Notes under the pieces: model-generated
What the model was told of the DNA's origin: nothing
The model's database searches: none
Seen by the model: only the letters and a program-made list of their open reading frames with translations
Shown here: positions 1-7,169 of the stretch, in pieces
Layout of the letters: every line of letters begins with the position of its first letter
Numbering within the stretch: position 1 is the first letter of the stretch
DNA from: CAZLLE01 sp964560425
GTDB lineage: Bacteria > Campylobacterota > Campylobacteria > Campylobacterales > QNZT01
DNA length: 28,677 nucleotides
Reading direction: 5' to 3'
Assembly (NCBI GenBank): GCA_964560425.1
Contig: CAZLLE010000098.1
Coordinates: forward strand, 1 to 28,677
Translations under genes and position numbers: made by a program

Positions 1-300
1 TTTTTTCCTTAAGTTATTCACATATAATTCACCATTTGAATATTTATTTTATATACTTAATTTTTATTTTATCTTTTACCAATAACTCATAAAAGTGACT
101 ATAGTAAAGGTAAAATTTATAAAAAATAACCTACTGTTTTTATTATATAATTCTTAATAAAATTAATTAATTATTTTTATTAATAAGTTTTTTTTCTTAA
201 ACGATTCAATAATTATCTTTAAAATATTTTCTGATAGAATATTCACATGTGAATATTTCATGTGAATTAAAAAAACTTAGACTTAAAAAAGGAGATCATT
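1..300. other. oriC1: dnaA upstream region with DnaA boxes
   Basis: No coding sequence is visible in these 300 bases, which are extremely AT-rich. A perfect epsilonproteobacterial-type DnaA box, TTATTCACA, lies at 14-22. A degenerate box (TAATTCACC) lies at 25-33. Two abutting inverted TATTCACA cores form a palindrome at 238-257, and a further inverted box, TGTGAATTA, lies at 261-269. In Campylobacterota studied so far the origin is bipartite, with one DnaA-box cluster upstream and one downstream of dnaA, and this arrangement fits. I infer that this half binds DnaA and the unwinding site is in the dnaA-dnaN gap. Confidence 0.75.
232..257 (+). promoter_or_regulatory. dnaA promoter with overlapping DnaA-box palindrome
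   Basis: An extended -10 element (TGA followed by TAGAAT, 232-240) sits about 60 bases before the dnaA start. A perfect 20-bp palindrome at 238-257, built from two back-to-back TATTCACA cores, covers the end of the -10 element and the predicted start of transcription. DnaA binding here would block the promoter, so autoregulation is the natural inference. The -10 call is by eye. Confidence 0.55.
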
Positions 301-1620
301 TTGCCAGATAATAGTATCTTAGATCTCCTCAAAAAAGAGATTCCACCACATGAATATCAGAGATATATTAGACAATTAAAATATAATGAAGAGGATTCAA
401 GCTTCGAAATAGCTATCTTTATAGCACCAAATCCTCTTATTTCTAGTTGGGTAAAAACTAAGTATGCTCAAAAGATATCACACCTTTTTGAAATTGCAAA
501 CGGAATCAAGCCAGAAGTAGTGATAGAAACCAAAAGTTATTCACCCTCTTTACGAAAGAGTAGTGAACAGAGTGTGAAAAAGAGCAATAGTGTACAATCT
601 ACAATTTTGAATCCATCTTACACATTTGACACCTTTGTAGTGGGTAGTTCAAACCAAGTGGCCTATAGCATTGCAAAATCTGTATCTGAAACACCTGGTG
701 AAATCTACAATCCGCTCTTTTTATACGGTTTTAGCGGGCTTGGAAAGACACATTTACTGCAAGCTATAGGTAATAGTGCATCAAAAAGGGGAGATTCTAT
801 CATATATACTACATCTGAGCAATTCATGAATGATTTTACCTATAATCTTAGGAATAAAACACCAGAAAGATTTAGACAAAAGTATAGAGAATGCGACTAT
901 CTTTTAATTGATGATATACAGTTTTTAAGCGGTAAAGACCTTACTCAAGAGGAGTTTTTCCATACATTCAACCAACTACACACAAATAAAAAACAGATAG
1001 TACTCACATCTGATAAACCACCAAAAAAAATTGCAGGTTTTGAAGATAGATTAAGAAGTAGGTTTGAGTGGGGAATGATGGCAAATATACAGCCTCCCGG
1101 ACTAGAGACCAAAATATCTATTATAATTAAGAAATGTGAATTAGATGGAATAAACTTAAGTGACGAAATAATTAACTATATTGCCATCAATATGAGTGAT
1201 AATATTAGAGAAATTGAGAGTGCAATCATAAATTTGAATGCACATGCGTCACTGATGCGTCAAGAAATTACATTAGATTTTGCAAAAAATGTGATTAAAG
1301 AGCAGATTAAAGAGCAGAGAAAAAGTATAAATTTAGAAGAAATTATAAAAATAATCTCTCAAGAATTAAATATAAAACCGAGTGATATTAAATCTAAAAA
1401 AAGAAGTAAAAACATAGTTGAAGCCCGTAGAATCGCTATTTATCTAGCAAGAACATTGACACCAAACTCCATGCCAAAACTTGCAGAATACTTTGGAATG
1501 AAAGATCATACAGCGGTATCACACAATATGAAAAAGATAAATCAGATCATAGATGAGGACGAAAATTTCAGATTAAAGCTAGAAGAGTTAAAAAATAAGA
1601 TCACGACAAAGAATGATTAG
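301..1620 (+). CDS. dnaA: Chromosomal replication initiator DnaA
   Basis: DnaA is the AAA+ ATPase that binds DnaA boxes, opens the origin and loads the helicase. The 439-residue protein is full length. It has an N-terminal helicase/partner-binding domain (about 1-75), a variable linker (about 78-105), a AAA+ core with Walker A GFSGLGKT (143-150, K149) and Walker B LLIDD (201-205), and a C-terminal DNA-binding domain with the signature DHTAVSHN (402-409). The start is a TTG at 301, preceded by a good ribosome site (AAGGAGA, ending five bases upstream); no in-frame ATG lies early enough to keep domain I. The gene lies between two DnaA-box clusters, the usual arrangement for a Campylobacterota origin. 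Confidence 0.98.
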   Translation: MPDNSILDLLKKEIPPHEYQRYIRQLKYNEEDSSFEIAIFIAPNPLISSWVKTKYAQKISHLFEIANGIKPEVVIETKSYSPSLRKSSEQSVKKSNSVQSTILNPSYTFDTFVVGSSNQVAYSIAKSVSETPGEIYNPLFLYGFSGLGKTHLLQAIGNSASKRGDSIIYTTSEQFMNDFTYNLRNKTPERFRQKYRECDYLLIDDIQFLSGKDLTQEEFFHTFNQLHTNKKQIVLTSDKPPKKIAGFEDRLRSRFEWGMMANIQPPGLETKISIIIKKCELDGINLSDEIINYIAINMSDNIREIESAIINLNAHASLMRQEITLDFAKNVIKEQIKEQRKSINLEEIIKIISQELNIKPSDIKSKKRSKNIVEARRIAIYLARTLTPNSMPKLAEYFGMKDHTAVSHNMKKINQIIDEDENFRLKLEELKNKITTKND

Positions 1621-1764
1621 TTTATGTGAATAGATGTGAATAACTTATTCACTAAGTTGGGTAGTTTAAATGCCTAGTTTTAGGGCTTTAAAACAGTTAT
1701 TCACATTTTCAACCTAAACTACTACTACCACTAAGTTTTAATAATATAATAAAGGGAAAAAAAG
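1621..1764. other. oriC2: DnaA boxes, DnaA-trio array and AT-rich unwinding site
   Basis: The gap between dnaA and dnaN holds four DnaA boxes: TGTGAATAG 1625-1633, TGTGAATAA 1635-1643, TTATTCACT 1645-1653 and TTATTCACA 1697-1705. Fourteen bases after the last box comes a run of triplets CTA-CTA-CTA-CCA-CTA (1719-1733). This is the complement of the 3'-GAT-5' DnaA-trio motif described for bacterial origin unwinding elements, in the same orientation relative to the box. An A/T-only stretch follows (1736-1752). Box, trio and AT-rich DNA in this order are what a unwinding element should look like, so this is the probable melting site. Confidence 0.8.
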
Positions 1765-2832
1765 ATGCAAATTATAATTAATAAAAGCTCTTTAGAGCAG
1801 ATACTAATAAATTCTCAAAATTTCATAGATAAAAAAGATGCTTCTCAAATTACATCACATATATTACTTCATGCAGATGAGATGGGGCTTTTATCTAAAG
1901 CTACAGATTTTGAGACAGGTATATCTATACAAACAACAAATTTAGAGATAATACAACAAGGTGAAGCTACAGCTAATGGGAAAAGGCTTTTAGATATTGT
2001 GAAAATTTTAAAAGATGAAGAAATCACATTAGAAACAGATGAAGATTTTTTACACATTAGACAAAATAGATCTAAATTTAAACTTCCTATGTTTAAAGCA
2101 GACCAATATCCAGAATTTCCAATTATAGAGAATAAAAACCAATTTAAAATAGAACCTATTGCTTTTTTGCAAGCTATAAAAAAAGTATCTCCTGCTATTG
2201 ATACAAATAATCCAAAATATGAGTTGAATGGAACTCTTATAGATATTGGAACTAATAATATTAATTTTGTAGCAACTGATACAAGAAGATTAGCTATTGC
2301 CTCTTTAGAACAAAACTCTGAAGATAATAAAGCAATTATTATTCCTAAAAAAGCAATTAGTGAGATACAAAAACTATTTTTTGATGAAATGGAAATTTTT
2401 TATGATGAAAATATATTCCTTATAAAATCTAGTAACTTTACATTTTTTACAAAACTGATAAATGGTAAATATCCAGATTATCAAAGAATTATTCCAAAAG
2501 AACATAAATATGAATTAACTCTCAATAGAAAAGATATGATTGAAAAATTAAAACAGATTACAACTATCTCTTATGAGATGAAACTCACATTTAGCGGAGA
2601 TAAAATTACATTTGAGAGTCTTAATGAAGATAATATTGAAGCAAAAACAGAACTCTCAACCAATTTACCAATAGATGAAGATATATATCTAGCTATAAAT
2701 AGTCGATACATTCTAGATTTTCTAGCAAATATAGAAAAAGATGAATTTAAATTAAGCTATAATGATTCTACTTTACCCTTTATGTTAAAAAGTCATAACT
2801 TTATTACTGTTGTGATGCCTATCATGATTTAA
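1765..2832 (+). CDS. dnaN: DNA polymerase III sliding clamp (beta subunit)
   Basis: This is the ring-shaped processivity clamp that tethers DNA polymerase III and many repair proteins to DNA. The 355-residue length is typical for Campylobacterota. Three clamp domains of about 115-120 residues can be followed along the sequence, with the segment ATDTRRLAIA in the second domain and the C-terminal end TVVMPIMI matching the family's usual M-P-[MI]-[RI] ending. The start ATG is preceded by AAAGGG about eight bases upstream. It follows dnaA and precedes gyrB by 15 bases, so dnaN and gyrB are probably cotranscribed. Confidence 0.97.
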   Translation: MQIIINKSSLEQILINSQNFIDKKDASQITSHILLHADEMGLLSKATDFETGISIQTTNLEIIQQGEATANGKRLLDIVKILKDEEITLETDEDFLHIRQNRSKFKLPMFKADQYPEFPIIENKNQFKIEPIAFLQAIKKVSPAIDTNNPKYELNGTLIDIGTNNINFVATDTRRLAIASLEQNSEDNKAIIIPKKAISEIQKLFFDEMEIFYDENIFLIKSSNFTFFTKLINGKYPDYQRIIPKEHKYELTLNRKDMIEKLKQITTISYEMKLTFSGDKITFESLNEDNIEAKTELSTNLPIDEDIYLAINSRYILDFLANIEKDEFKLSYNDSTLPFMLKSHNFITVVMPIMI

Positions 2833-2847
2833 TTTTTGGAGAAGATA

Positions 2848-5160
2848 ATGCAAGAGAATTACGGTGCATCAAATATTAAAGTCCTAAAAGGACTAGAAGC
2901 CGTTAGAAAGAGACCCGGAATGTATATTGGTGATACCAATGTAAATGGTCTACACCATATGATTTATGAGGTTGTGGATAACTCTATTGATGAGGCTATG
3001 GCTGGATTTTGTGATAAAATTACAATAGAGCTTACAACTGAAGGTTCTGCAATTATTGTAGATAATGCTAGAGGTATCCCTACGGATATACATCCTACAG
3101 AGAATATATCTGCAGCAACTGTTGCTCTTACTGTTCTTCATGCAGGAGGTAAATTCGATAAAGATACTTATAAAGTTTCAGGAGGGTTACATGGTGTTGG
3201 TGTATCTGTTGTAAATGCACTATCATCAAAACTTATTCTTAAAATTAACAGAGATGGAAAAAAACATTTTCAAGAGTTTCACAAAGGTATTGTAGATGAG
3301 CCTTTAGCAGTTGTTGGAAATACAAATCGTACAGGAACATCTATTGAGTTTTGGCCTGATGATACCATTTTTGAAGTTACTGAGTTTGATTATGATGTTT
3401 TAGCAAAAAGATTTAAAGAGTTAGCATATCTAAATCCTAAGATTACAATTGTATTTAAAGATCATCGAGTAGGAAAAGAGAATATCTATCACTTTGAGGG
3501 TGGTACTGCTCAATTTGTAGTTGATATCAATAAAAAAGATGCTCTTATGAAACCTCTTCAAATTATTGAAGCAATAGAAAATATTGAAGTAGATATAGCT
3601 ATTTTATATAACAGCAGTTACCATGAAAATCTATACTCTTTTGTAAATAATATTAAAACACCAGCAGGTGGTACTCATGAAGCTGGTTTTAGAGGTGGAT
3701 TGACAAGAGCCATTGTGAAGTATATCAATAATAATGCCGCACAACGCGAGAAAGATATCAAAATTACAGGAGACGATGTCAAAGAGGGGTTGATAGCTAT
3801 TGTGAGTGTAAAAGTCCCTGAGCCTCAATTTGAGGGACAAACTAAAGGTAAGTTGGGAAATACTTATGTAAGACCTCTTGTTCAAAAAATTGTAAATGAG
3901 AAATTGAGTAAATATTTTGAAGAAAACCCTCTTGAAGCTAAAGTCATTATGAGTAAAGCTTTGGCTGCTGCTCGTGGTAGAGAAGCTGCTAAAAAAGCTA
4001 GAGACTTAACAAGAAGAAAAGATTCTATGAGTGTTGGTACTCTTCCTGGAAAATTGGCAGATTGTCAAAGTAAAGATGCCTCTATTAGTGAAATATATCT
4101 AGTAGAGGGTGATTCTGCTGGTGGAAGTGCAAAGCAGGGGCGAGATAGAGTATTTCAAGCAATTCTTCCCCTTAAAGGTAAGATCTTAAATGTTGAAAAG
4201 AGTCGTATTGATAAAATTTTGAAATCTGAAGAGATTACAAATATGATTACAGCTTTAGGTTGTGGTATTGGTGAAGAGTTTAATGAAGATAAACTAAGAT
4301 ATCATAAAGTTATTATTATGACAGATGCCGATGTTGATGGTAGCCACATTCAGACACTTCTTTTAACCTTTCTTTTTAGATTTTTGAGACCTATAATTGA
4401 AAAAGGTTATGTATATCTTGCACAACCACATCTTTATCGTTATAAAAAAGGTAAAAAAGAGATATATCTCAAAGATGATAAATCATTAAATGAATTTTTA
4501 ATAGAAAATGGTATCGATTCTATAGAGTTTGAAGGTATGGGATCTAAAGATTTAATGGAGCTGTTTAAAATAGTTTCTGCTTATAGAAGTACCCTTAAAG
4601 AGTTAGAGAAGAGATTTCATGTAATTGAAGTTGTACAATATTTGATAGAAAATCCTAATCTTGTCTCTCTCTCTAGCGATAAATTGTATTTAGAGATAGA
4701 GAGTTTTGTTAATTCTCTTGGTTTTAATATTTTAAATAAAATAGTTACTGATGAAGATATTCACCTCTATATACAAAATTTTGATGGTCTTGAAGAGATT
4801 ATTATAAATGATGACTTTTTTGCAAATCCTCTCTTTATAGAGGCTGTATATATTGGAAATAAGATGAAAGATTTAGGTCTTGAATTTTCTAATCAAGAGT
4901 TATTATCTATGCTTGATAAAATAGAAAAAAGTGCAAAAAAGGGTGCTTATATCCAAAGATATAAAGCTCTAGGTGAGATGAACCCTGAACAACTTTGGGA
5001 GACTACAATGGATCCTACAAATAGAAGATTACTTCGTATAACCATTGATGATGCTCAAGAAGCTAGTGATACATTTACTCTATTTATGGGTGATGAAGTA
5101 GAACCTAGAAGAAATTATATTCAATCACATGCAAAAGATGTGAAACATTTAGATGTTTAG
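2848..5160 (+). CDS. gyrB: DNA gyrase subunit B
   Basis: GyrB is the ATPase and TOPRIM subunit of gyrase, which introduces negative supercoils. From the ATG at 2848 it is 770 residues, the usual length for the phylum. This start is chosen because GGAGA ends five bases before it; an upstream in-frame TTG at 2836 has no ribosome site. The GHKL ATPase domain shows NSIDEA, a D-N-A-R-G motif and GGLHGVGVSVVNALS. The TOPRIM region shows EGDSAGGSAKQGRDR and DADVDGSHI, and the C-terminal part shows QRYKALGEMNPEQLWETTM. One oddity is alanine in place of the usual first glycine of the D-x-G-x-G ATP-binding motif (residue about 71). Confidence 0.98.
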   Translation: MQENYGASNIKVLKGLEAVRKRPGMYIGDTNVNGLHHMIYEVVDNSIDEAMAGFCDKITIELTTEGSAIIVDNARGIPTDIHPTENISAATVALTVLHAGGKFDKDTYKVSGGLHGVGVSVVNALSSKLILKINRDGKKHFQEFHKGIVDEPLAVVGNTNRTGTSIEFWPDDTIFEVTEFDYDVLAKRFKELAYLNPKITIVFKDHRVGKENIYHFEGGTAQFVVDINKKDALMKPLQIIEAIENIEVDIAILYNSSYHENLYSFVNNIKTPAGGTHEAGFRGGLTRAIVKYINNNAAQREKDIKITGDDVKEGLIAIVSVKVPEPQFEGQTKGKLGNTYVRPLVQKIVNEKLSKYFEENPLEAKVIMSKALAAARGREAAKKARDLTRRKDSMSVGTLPGKLADCQSKDASISEIYLVEGDSAGGSAKQGRDRVFQAILPLKGKILNVEKSRIDKILKSEEITNMITALGCGIGEEFNEDKLRYHKVIIMTDADVDGSHIQTLLLTFLFRFLRPIIEKGYVYLAQPHLYRYKKGKKEIYLKDDKSLNEFLIENGIDSIEFEGMGSKDLMELFKIVSAYRSTLKELEKRFHVIEVVQYLIENPNLVSLSSDKLYLEIESFVNSLGFNILNKIVTDEDIHLYIQNFDGLEEIIINDDFFANPLFIEAVYIGNKMKDLGLEFSNQELLSMLDKIEKSAKKGAYIQRYKALGEMNPEQLWETTMDPTNRRLLRITIDDAQEASDTFTLFMGDEVEPRRNYIQSHAKDVKHLDV

Positions 5161-5169
5161 GGCTTATTT

Positions 5170-5553
5170 ATGAAATATGGTGAAAAAGAGATTTTAAATT
5201 TTGATGTTGAGAAAGATTTAGAGATTTGGCCAAATAAACATAAAAAAAATTATGTGATTAAAATAACCCTTCCTGAATTTGCCTGTCTTTGTCCTAGGAG
5301 TGGTTATCCTGATTTTGCGACTATATATCTAGAATACACTCCAAATGAGTTTGTTGTTGAACTTAAGGCTATTAAACTATATATTAATAGCTTTATGACT
5401 AGACATATCTCTCATGAAGATAGTGCAAATGAGATATATGATCTATTAAATCGTAAATTAAATCCAAAATGGCTTAAAGTTATTGCAGATTTTAATCCAA
5501 GAGGAAATGTTCACACTGTTATTGAAATTGATAGTAAAATTGTGGAAAAATAG
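5170..5553 (+). CDS. queF: NADPH-dependent preQ0 reductase QueF
   Basis: QueF reduces 7-cyano-7-deazaguanine to preQ1 in the biosynthesis of the tRNA nucleoside queuosine. The 127-residue protein is the short (type I) form with one tunnelling fold. Motifs include LCPRSGYPDF (C41 is the expected nucleophile, D48 the conserved acid) and VELKAIKLYINSF, the family's substrate-binding E-[LS]-K-[SA]-x-K-x-Y segment, followed by HEDSANEI. A second cysteine, C39, lies two residues before the nucleophile. The gene starts nine bases after gyrB, so it probably belongs to the same transcript. Confidence 0.95.
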   Translation: MKYGEKEILNFDVEKDLEIWPNKHKKNYVIKITLPEFACLCPRSGYPDFATIYLEYTPNEFVVELKAIKLYINSFMTRHISHEDSANEIYDLLNRKLNPKWLKVIADFNPRGNVHTVIEIDSKIVEK

Positions 5554-5558
5554 TTAAG

Positions 5559-5591
5559 TTATTCACATGTTAACAACATAGATGTGAATAA
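5559..5591. promoter_or_regulatory. Inverted pair of consensus DnaA boxes
   Basis: Immediately after the queF stop are TTATTCACA (5559-5567) and its inverse TGTGAATAA (5583-5591), 15 bases apart. Both match the strongest box found in oriC2. They lie about 3.9 kb from oriC2, outside the recognised origin, so they could act in DnaA titration or control of nearby transcription. The boxes are seen in the sequence; the role is inferred. Confidence 0.6.
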
Positions 5592-5634
5592 AGTAGGTAA
5601 TTAATGGGAAAATTAGGAACTAAAAAGTTAAAAG

Positions 5635-5739
5635 ACCCCCCTCAAGGTTCCTACGGCACATAAAAAGATAGAGTGCGTTGCTGTGTTCCCACCCTGGCGC
5701 GTTGCTCTAAAAATTTATTGCATAGGTCTTAAGGAGAGC
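5635..5739 (-). ncRNA. ffs: 4.5S RNA of the signal recognition particle (small SRP RNA)
   Basis: On the minus strand, the order CAGG-GTG-GGAA-CAC-AGCA around 5682-5697 is the helix 8 signature of SRP RNA: a GGAA tetraloop on a three-pair stem, flanked by the asymmetric CAGG / AGCA loop that binds Ffh. The rest folds into one long rod. An outer helix of 12 pairs (5728-5739 with 5635-5646, several G-U pairs) is followed by a stem CCTATG / CGTAGG. The total of about 105 nt matches the bacterial small SRP RNA. A U-rich stretch follows the 3' end. The exact ends are inferred from pairing. Confidence 0.88.
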
Positions 5740-5833
5740 ACTCAAAAAGCCTTGGCTTTCTCAATGCTATCTCTTTTAAGAGGTGAGAATTTTACATAAA
5801 AGAAACTTAGTTTACACTGAAGGTTAAAAAGAT

Positions 5834-6283
5834 ATGGAATTAAAGAGACGAGTGAGGAGTCGATTTTTATCATTTTTTAGGGATATTATACTCTATCATA
5901 GTAGTTCACTTGAGTTTCGTGCAGAGCTTTTAGCTCTCATGATTGCTGCAAATAAGGAGATGAATGAGTGTGAACTTATCTTATTAGAGCAAGTTGCTCA
6001 AGAGATATATCCTAATGATGAGGCAAGAGTGGATGTACTAGTTAGAATCGTTAGAGAGTTTGTGCAAAAAGTTATTGATAATAATGGACTTGATATCAAT
6101 GAATTGATTGATAAGATTCAATATGAGCTTAAAGTTGAGAGTAGATTTTATGAAAAAATAGATATTGGAATGTTAAAGAGATTTATTGCATGTGGGCAGA
6201 GTGATGCACATACTCAGCTTATTCAAAGAAGAATTATAGAGTTTTTAGAGATAGAGGTACAAAATTTTAGAAATTTACGCTAA
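5834..6283 (+). CDS. TerB-like all-helical protein of unknown function
   Basis: The 149-residue soluble protein is predicted almost entirely helical. The segment at about 32-80 (LLALMIAANKEMNECELILL and the following E-x-x-x-E-I-Y-P stretch) resembles the core of the TerB/DjlA-type domain, in which acidic residues between helices may bind metal. No signal peptide, membrane segment or catalytic motif is visible. The TerB name comes from tellurite-resistance operons, but nothing here suggests tellurite resistance. The gene lies alone between the SRP RNA (opposite strand) and tRNA-Ser. The family assignment is by pattern recognition only. Confidence 0.75.
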   Translation: MELKRRVRSRFLSFFRDIILYHSSSLEFRAELLALMIAANKEMNECELILLEQVAQEIYPNDEARVDVLVRIVREFVQKVIDNNGLDINELIDKIQYELKVESRFYEKIDIGMLKRFIACGQSDAHTQLIQRRIIEFLEIEVQNFRNLR

Positions 6284-6303
6284 AATACTGCTCTTAAAAA
6301 TAT

Positions 6304-6391
6304 AGAGAGGTGGCCGAGTGGTCGAAGGCGCTCGCCTGGAACGCGGGTGTAGTTTATTCTACCGAGGGTTCGAATCCCTTCCTCTCTGCCA
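6304..6391 (+). tRNA. tRNA-Ser (anticodon GGA)
   Basis: A complete class II tRNA with encoded CCA. The acceptor stem is AGAGAGG (6304-6310) with CCTCTCT (6381-6387), followed by discriminator G and CCA. The D-loop region GCCGAGTGGTCGAAGGC, the anticodon loop CTGGAAC giving anticodon GGA, a long variable arm and the T-arm GGGTTCGAATCCC are all typical of serine tRNAs. It reads UCC/UCU codons. It follows the TerB-like gene by 20 bases. Confidence 0.97.
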
Positions 6392-6408
6392 TAAGTTTTA
6401 AGATACTC

Positions 6409-7158
6409 TTACTGTTTTATAATCTCTAGAAAAATAAGAATAATCGGGACATGTGCCAAATATAAAAATAGTGTATGTTTCCCAACAAGTGTTAAAAGTA
6501 GGGTGGTTTTATTTTGACTAATTGCTATTTTTTGACTAAAGTTTGCTATATATTTCCCCAATCCTAGACCTATTAATACTACTCCAAACCATGGAAAAAT
6601 TGGCTGATAATCAAATGCTGGGGCTACATGTATGCCTAGTCCTGTCCAAACTAATATAGGATTATCAAATAATTGGCTACGATAATATATTCCGATTATT
6701 ATTATGATAATTCCTAAAATAGTTATAAATTTATATGGTATTTTAATTTTTAAAATATATAAAGCTAGTAAATAGGATAGAGCTATTGAGTGTAAAATAC
6801 CAAATATAATAATACTATTGGGATATAAAAAGATACTTACGATAGTTACAATTAATGCACTACCAATTAGTTCTATCATTCGCATAGTGATTTTTTTAAG
6901 AGTTATATTATGTTGATTGGTAAAATAGAGACTTATTCCAACAAGGAAGAAAAAACTACCCGCAATTAATTTTTGATAAATTTCCCATCCAATAGAGTTG
7001 GGTATAGTTGTTTGAATTACTCTATATTGTGTTGCAAATAGCATTGAGTGGTAAAAAAACATATTAAAAAATAGAATACCTCTTGCTATGTCTATTATCT
7101 GATATCTGTGTGGTGAAGTTTTAAAAAAATTTAAAATTAGACTCTTATATTTTATCAC
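6409..7158 (-). CDS. Membrane acyltransferase-like protein (DUF1624/HGSNAT-like)
   Basis: The 249-residue integral membrane protein has about seven hydrophobic segments. Its N-terminal part (IDIARGILFFNMFFYHSM, residues about 22-39) matches the opening of the DUF1624 / heparan-alpha-glucosaminide N-acetyltransferase-like family, where an R-G-x-x and a nearby histidine are usual. Such proteins are thought to move acetyl groups across the membrane onto sugars, but the substrate here is unknown. The start is GTG with AAAGGA upstream. It begins 11 bases after the histidine kinase, so it is probably the third gene of that operon. The C-terminal end is near the convergent tRNA gene. Confidence 0.7.
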   Translation of the reverse strand: MIKYKSLILNFFKTSPHRYQIIDIARGILFFNMFFYHSMLFATQYRVIQTTIPNSIGWEIYQKLIAGSFFFLVGISLYFTNQHNITLKKITMRMIELIGSALIVTIVSIFLYPNSIIIFGILHSIALSYLLALYILKIKIPYKFITILGIIIIIIGIYYRSQLFDNPILVWTGLGIHVAPAFDYQPIFPWFGVVLIGLGLGKYIANFSQKIAISQNKTTLLLTLVGKHTLFLYLAHVPIILIFLEIIKQ

Positions 7159-7169
7159 TTTTATTCCTT

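Noticed and set aside
2950..3885. Minus-strand reading frames inside gyrB
   Set aside because: They are shadows of a strongly conserved plus-strand gene with biased composition and no homology that I recognise.
5742..5760. The AAAGCC / GGCTTT palindrome as a terminator of a plus-strand gene
   Set aside because: No plus-strand gene ends nearby and the T-run follows only on the minus strand, upstream of the SRP RNA; its role is unclear.
5834..6283. Tellurite resistance function for the TerB-like protein
   Set aside because: Only the helical domain resembles TerB; no other ter gene is nearby.
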